5,234 bases of DNA from positions 1-5,234 of the forward strand of contig NCBR01000190.1 of NCBI GenBank assembly GCA_002279285.1. Reading direction: 5' to 3'. The notes under the pieces were generated by a model. That model was not told where the DNA came from, made no database searches, and saw only the letters and a program-made list of their open reading frames with translations. A program made the translations under genes and the position numbers. This document shows positions 4,836 through 5,234 of the stretch, piece after piece. This DNA comes from Acidobacteria bacterium 37-71-11. GTDB taxonomy: Bacteria > Acidobacteriota > Thermoanaerobaculia > Thermoanaerobaculales > Thermoanaerobaculaceae. Within the stretch, counting starts at the first letter, position 1. Each line of letters starts with the position of its first letter.

Positions 4836-4910
4836 GCGGGAGTAACTCAGGGGTAGAGTCACAGCCTTCCAAGCTGTTGGTCGCGGGTTCGAATCCCGTC
4901 TCCCGCTCCA
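4836..4910 (+). tRNA. tRNA-Gly (UCC)
   Basis: This is a 75-nt cloverleaf. Acceptor GCGGGAG (4836-4842) pairs with CTCCCGC (4900-4906). The anticodon stem ACAGC/GCTGT encloses the loop CTTCCAA, with anticodon TCC at 4868-4870. The T-arm carries CGGGTTCGAATCCCG. The discriminator is T and CCA is encoded at 4908-4910. It reads GGA and GGG. Only 13 nt separate it from tRNA-Tyr. It corresponds in position to E. coli glyT. Confidence 0.97.
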
Positions 4911-4933
4911 ATGCTTTGCAGGCGTTATCGTGG

Positions 4934-5009
4934 GCCCAGGTAGCTCAGGCGGTAGAGCACGTCCTTGGTAAGGACGGGGTCACCAGTTCAAATCTGGTTC
5001 TGGGCTCCA
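4934..5009 (+). tRNA. tRNA-Thr (GGU)
   Basis: This is a 76-nt cloverleaf. Acceptor GCCCAGG (4934-4940) pairs with TCTGGGC (4999-5005), with one G-T wobble. The D stem is GCTC/GAGC. The anticodon stem CGTCC/GGACG encloses the loop TTGGTAA, with anticodon GGT at 4967-4969. The T-arm carries CAGTTCAAATCTG. The discriminator is T and CCA is encoded at 5007-5009. It reads ACC and ACU, complementing the UGU isoacceptor at the head of the cluster. It corresponds in position to E. coli thrT. Confidence 0.97.
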
Positions 5010-5060
5010 CTGTTCGAACCGGTGTGGACGTAAAACGGCGTTGAACGAAGGGAACTGACA

Positions 5061-5099
5061 GGCCAGTCACCTCGCTGGCCAGGGCCACCGAGGTGGCCC
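5061..5099 (+). promoter_or_regulatory. tuf leader with competing hairpins
   Basis: Two adjacent hairpins can form: GGCCAG (5061-5066) with CTGGCC (5075-5080), and GGGCCAC (5082-5088) with GTGGCCC (5093-5099) around a CGAG tetraloop. The loop of the first, CACCTCG (5068-5074), is exactly complementary to CGAGGTG (5089-5095) in the second, so an alternative fold excludes both. The structure ends 22 nt before the tuf Shine-Dalgarno sequence (GGGAGG, 5121-5126). The pairing is seen directly; a switch or attenuator role is inference. The 127-nt gap between the last tRNA and tuf holds nothing else obvious. Confidence 0.45.
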
Positions 5100-5136
5100 C
5101 GGACGATGGATCAGGGGAGAGGGAGGCAAAGGAACC

Positions 5137-5234
5137 ATGGCCAAGCAGAAGTTTGATCGGACGAAGCCGCACGTGAACGTGGGGACGATTGGGCACGTGG
5201 ACCACGGGAAGACGACGTTGACGGCGGCGATTAC
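5137..5234 (+). CDS. tuf: Elongation factor Tu, 5' fragment
   Basis: EF-Tu is the GTPase that brings aminoacyl-tRNA to the ribosomal A site. Only the first 32 codons are in the window; the gene runs off the right edge. The product starts MAKQKFDRTKPHVNVGTIGH and contains the P-loop GHVDHGKT (residues 19-26, with K25), which with the following TLTAAI is diagnostic of EF-Tu. The ATG at 5137 gives the canonical N-terminus; Shine-Dalgarno candidates are GGGAGG (5121-5126) and AAGG (5129-5132). It follows four co-oriented tRNA genes, so it is probably cotranscribed with them and exposed by tRNA processing. In these 32 codons all five complete Thr codons are ACG and all three Gly codons are GGG. 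Confidence 0.97.
   Translation, partial: MAKQKFDRTKPHVNVGTIGHVDHGKTTLTAAI

Noticed and set aside
3698..5044. 448-codon plus-strand frame running through rlmB and all four tRNA genes
   Set aside because: Its AQLVEQR and VTGSSPI segments are translations of tRNA genes, a familiar annotation artefact, and the first part is an out-of-frame shadow of rlmB.
4945..5205. 86-codon minus-strand frame near tuf containing TRFELVTPS
   Set aside because: It is the antisense of tRNA-Thr(GGU) and of the tuf leader and start, a known source of spurious small proteins.
1..5234. CRISPR array, transposase, integrase, toxin-antitoxin or phage genes
   Set aside because: No direct-repeat/spacer arrays and no coding frames with such motifs were seen on either strand. 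Apart from the non-coding elements reported, the window is ordinary core genome.

Overview
This window is a core translation locus from a high-GC bacterium. It holds tsf, pyrH, frr, a fused ispDF, an rlmB-type rRNA methyltransferase gene, four tRNA genes (Thr-UGU, Tyr-GUA, Gly-UCC, Thr-GGU) and the first 32 codons of tuf. All genes lie on the + strand. The strong G/C bias at third positions, GTG and TTG starts, genome-encoded CCA on every tRNA and an IspD-IspF fusion fit a high-GC Gram-negative lineage, such as a Deltaproteobacteria/Myxococcota-like group or a related soil phylum. The sequence alone does not settle the phylum.

Layout. Bases 1-82 are the intergenic tail of whatever precedes tsf, usually rpsB. 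They carry a degenerate 7-bp tandem repeat and an intrinsic-terminator-like hairpin just ahead of the tsf Shine-Dalgarno sequence. tsf (83-943) and pyrH (940-1656) overlap by 4 bp. The 186-bp pyrH-frr gap holds a nested set of inverted repeats that can be drawn as a three-way junction, then a plausible sigma70-type promoter overlapping its right arm. frr (1843-2397) ends inside a perfect 36-bp palindrome, followed at once by a second REP-like palindrome. ispDF (2550-3701) overlaps rlmB (3688-4488) by 14 bp. A stable-RNA-type promoter (4496-4523) precedes the tRNA genes (4604-5009). A 127-bp leader with mutually exclusive hairpins leads into tuf (5137 to the window end).

How the genes fit together. 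EF-Ts recycles EF-Tu, RRF recycles ribosomes after termination, RlmB-type enzymes modify 23S rRNA, and the four tRNAs are co-oriented with tuf in the same order as the Escherichia coli thrU-tyrU-glyT-thrT-tufB cluster. PyrH supplies UDP for pyrimidine nucleotides, and IspDF performs two steps of the MEP isoprenoid pathway. The more usual frr-uppS-cdsA-dxr continuation is absent; a repeat pair and ispDF stand in its place.

I found no defence system, mobile element, CRISPR array or obviously new protein family. The least explained sequences are non-coding: the structured pyrH-frr spacer, the switch-like tuf leader, the inverted repeat that overlaps and encloses tRNA-Thr(UGU), and the REP-like palindromes at the frr stop codon.
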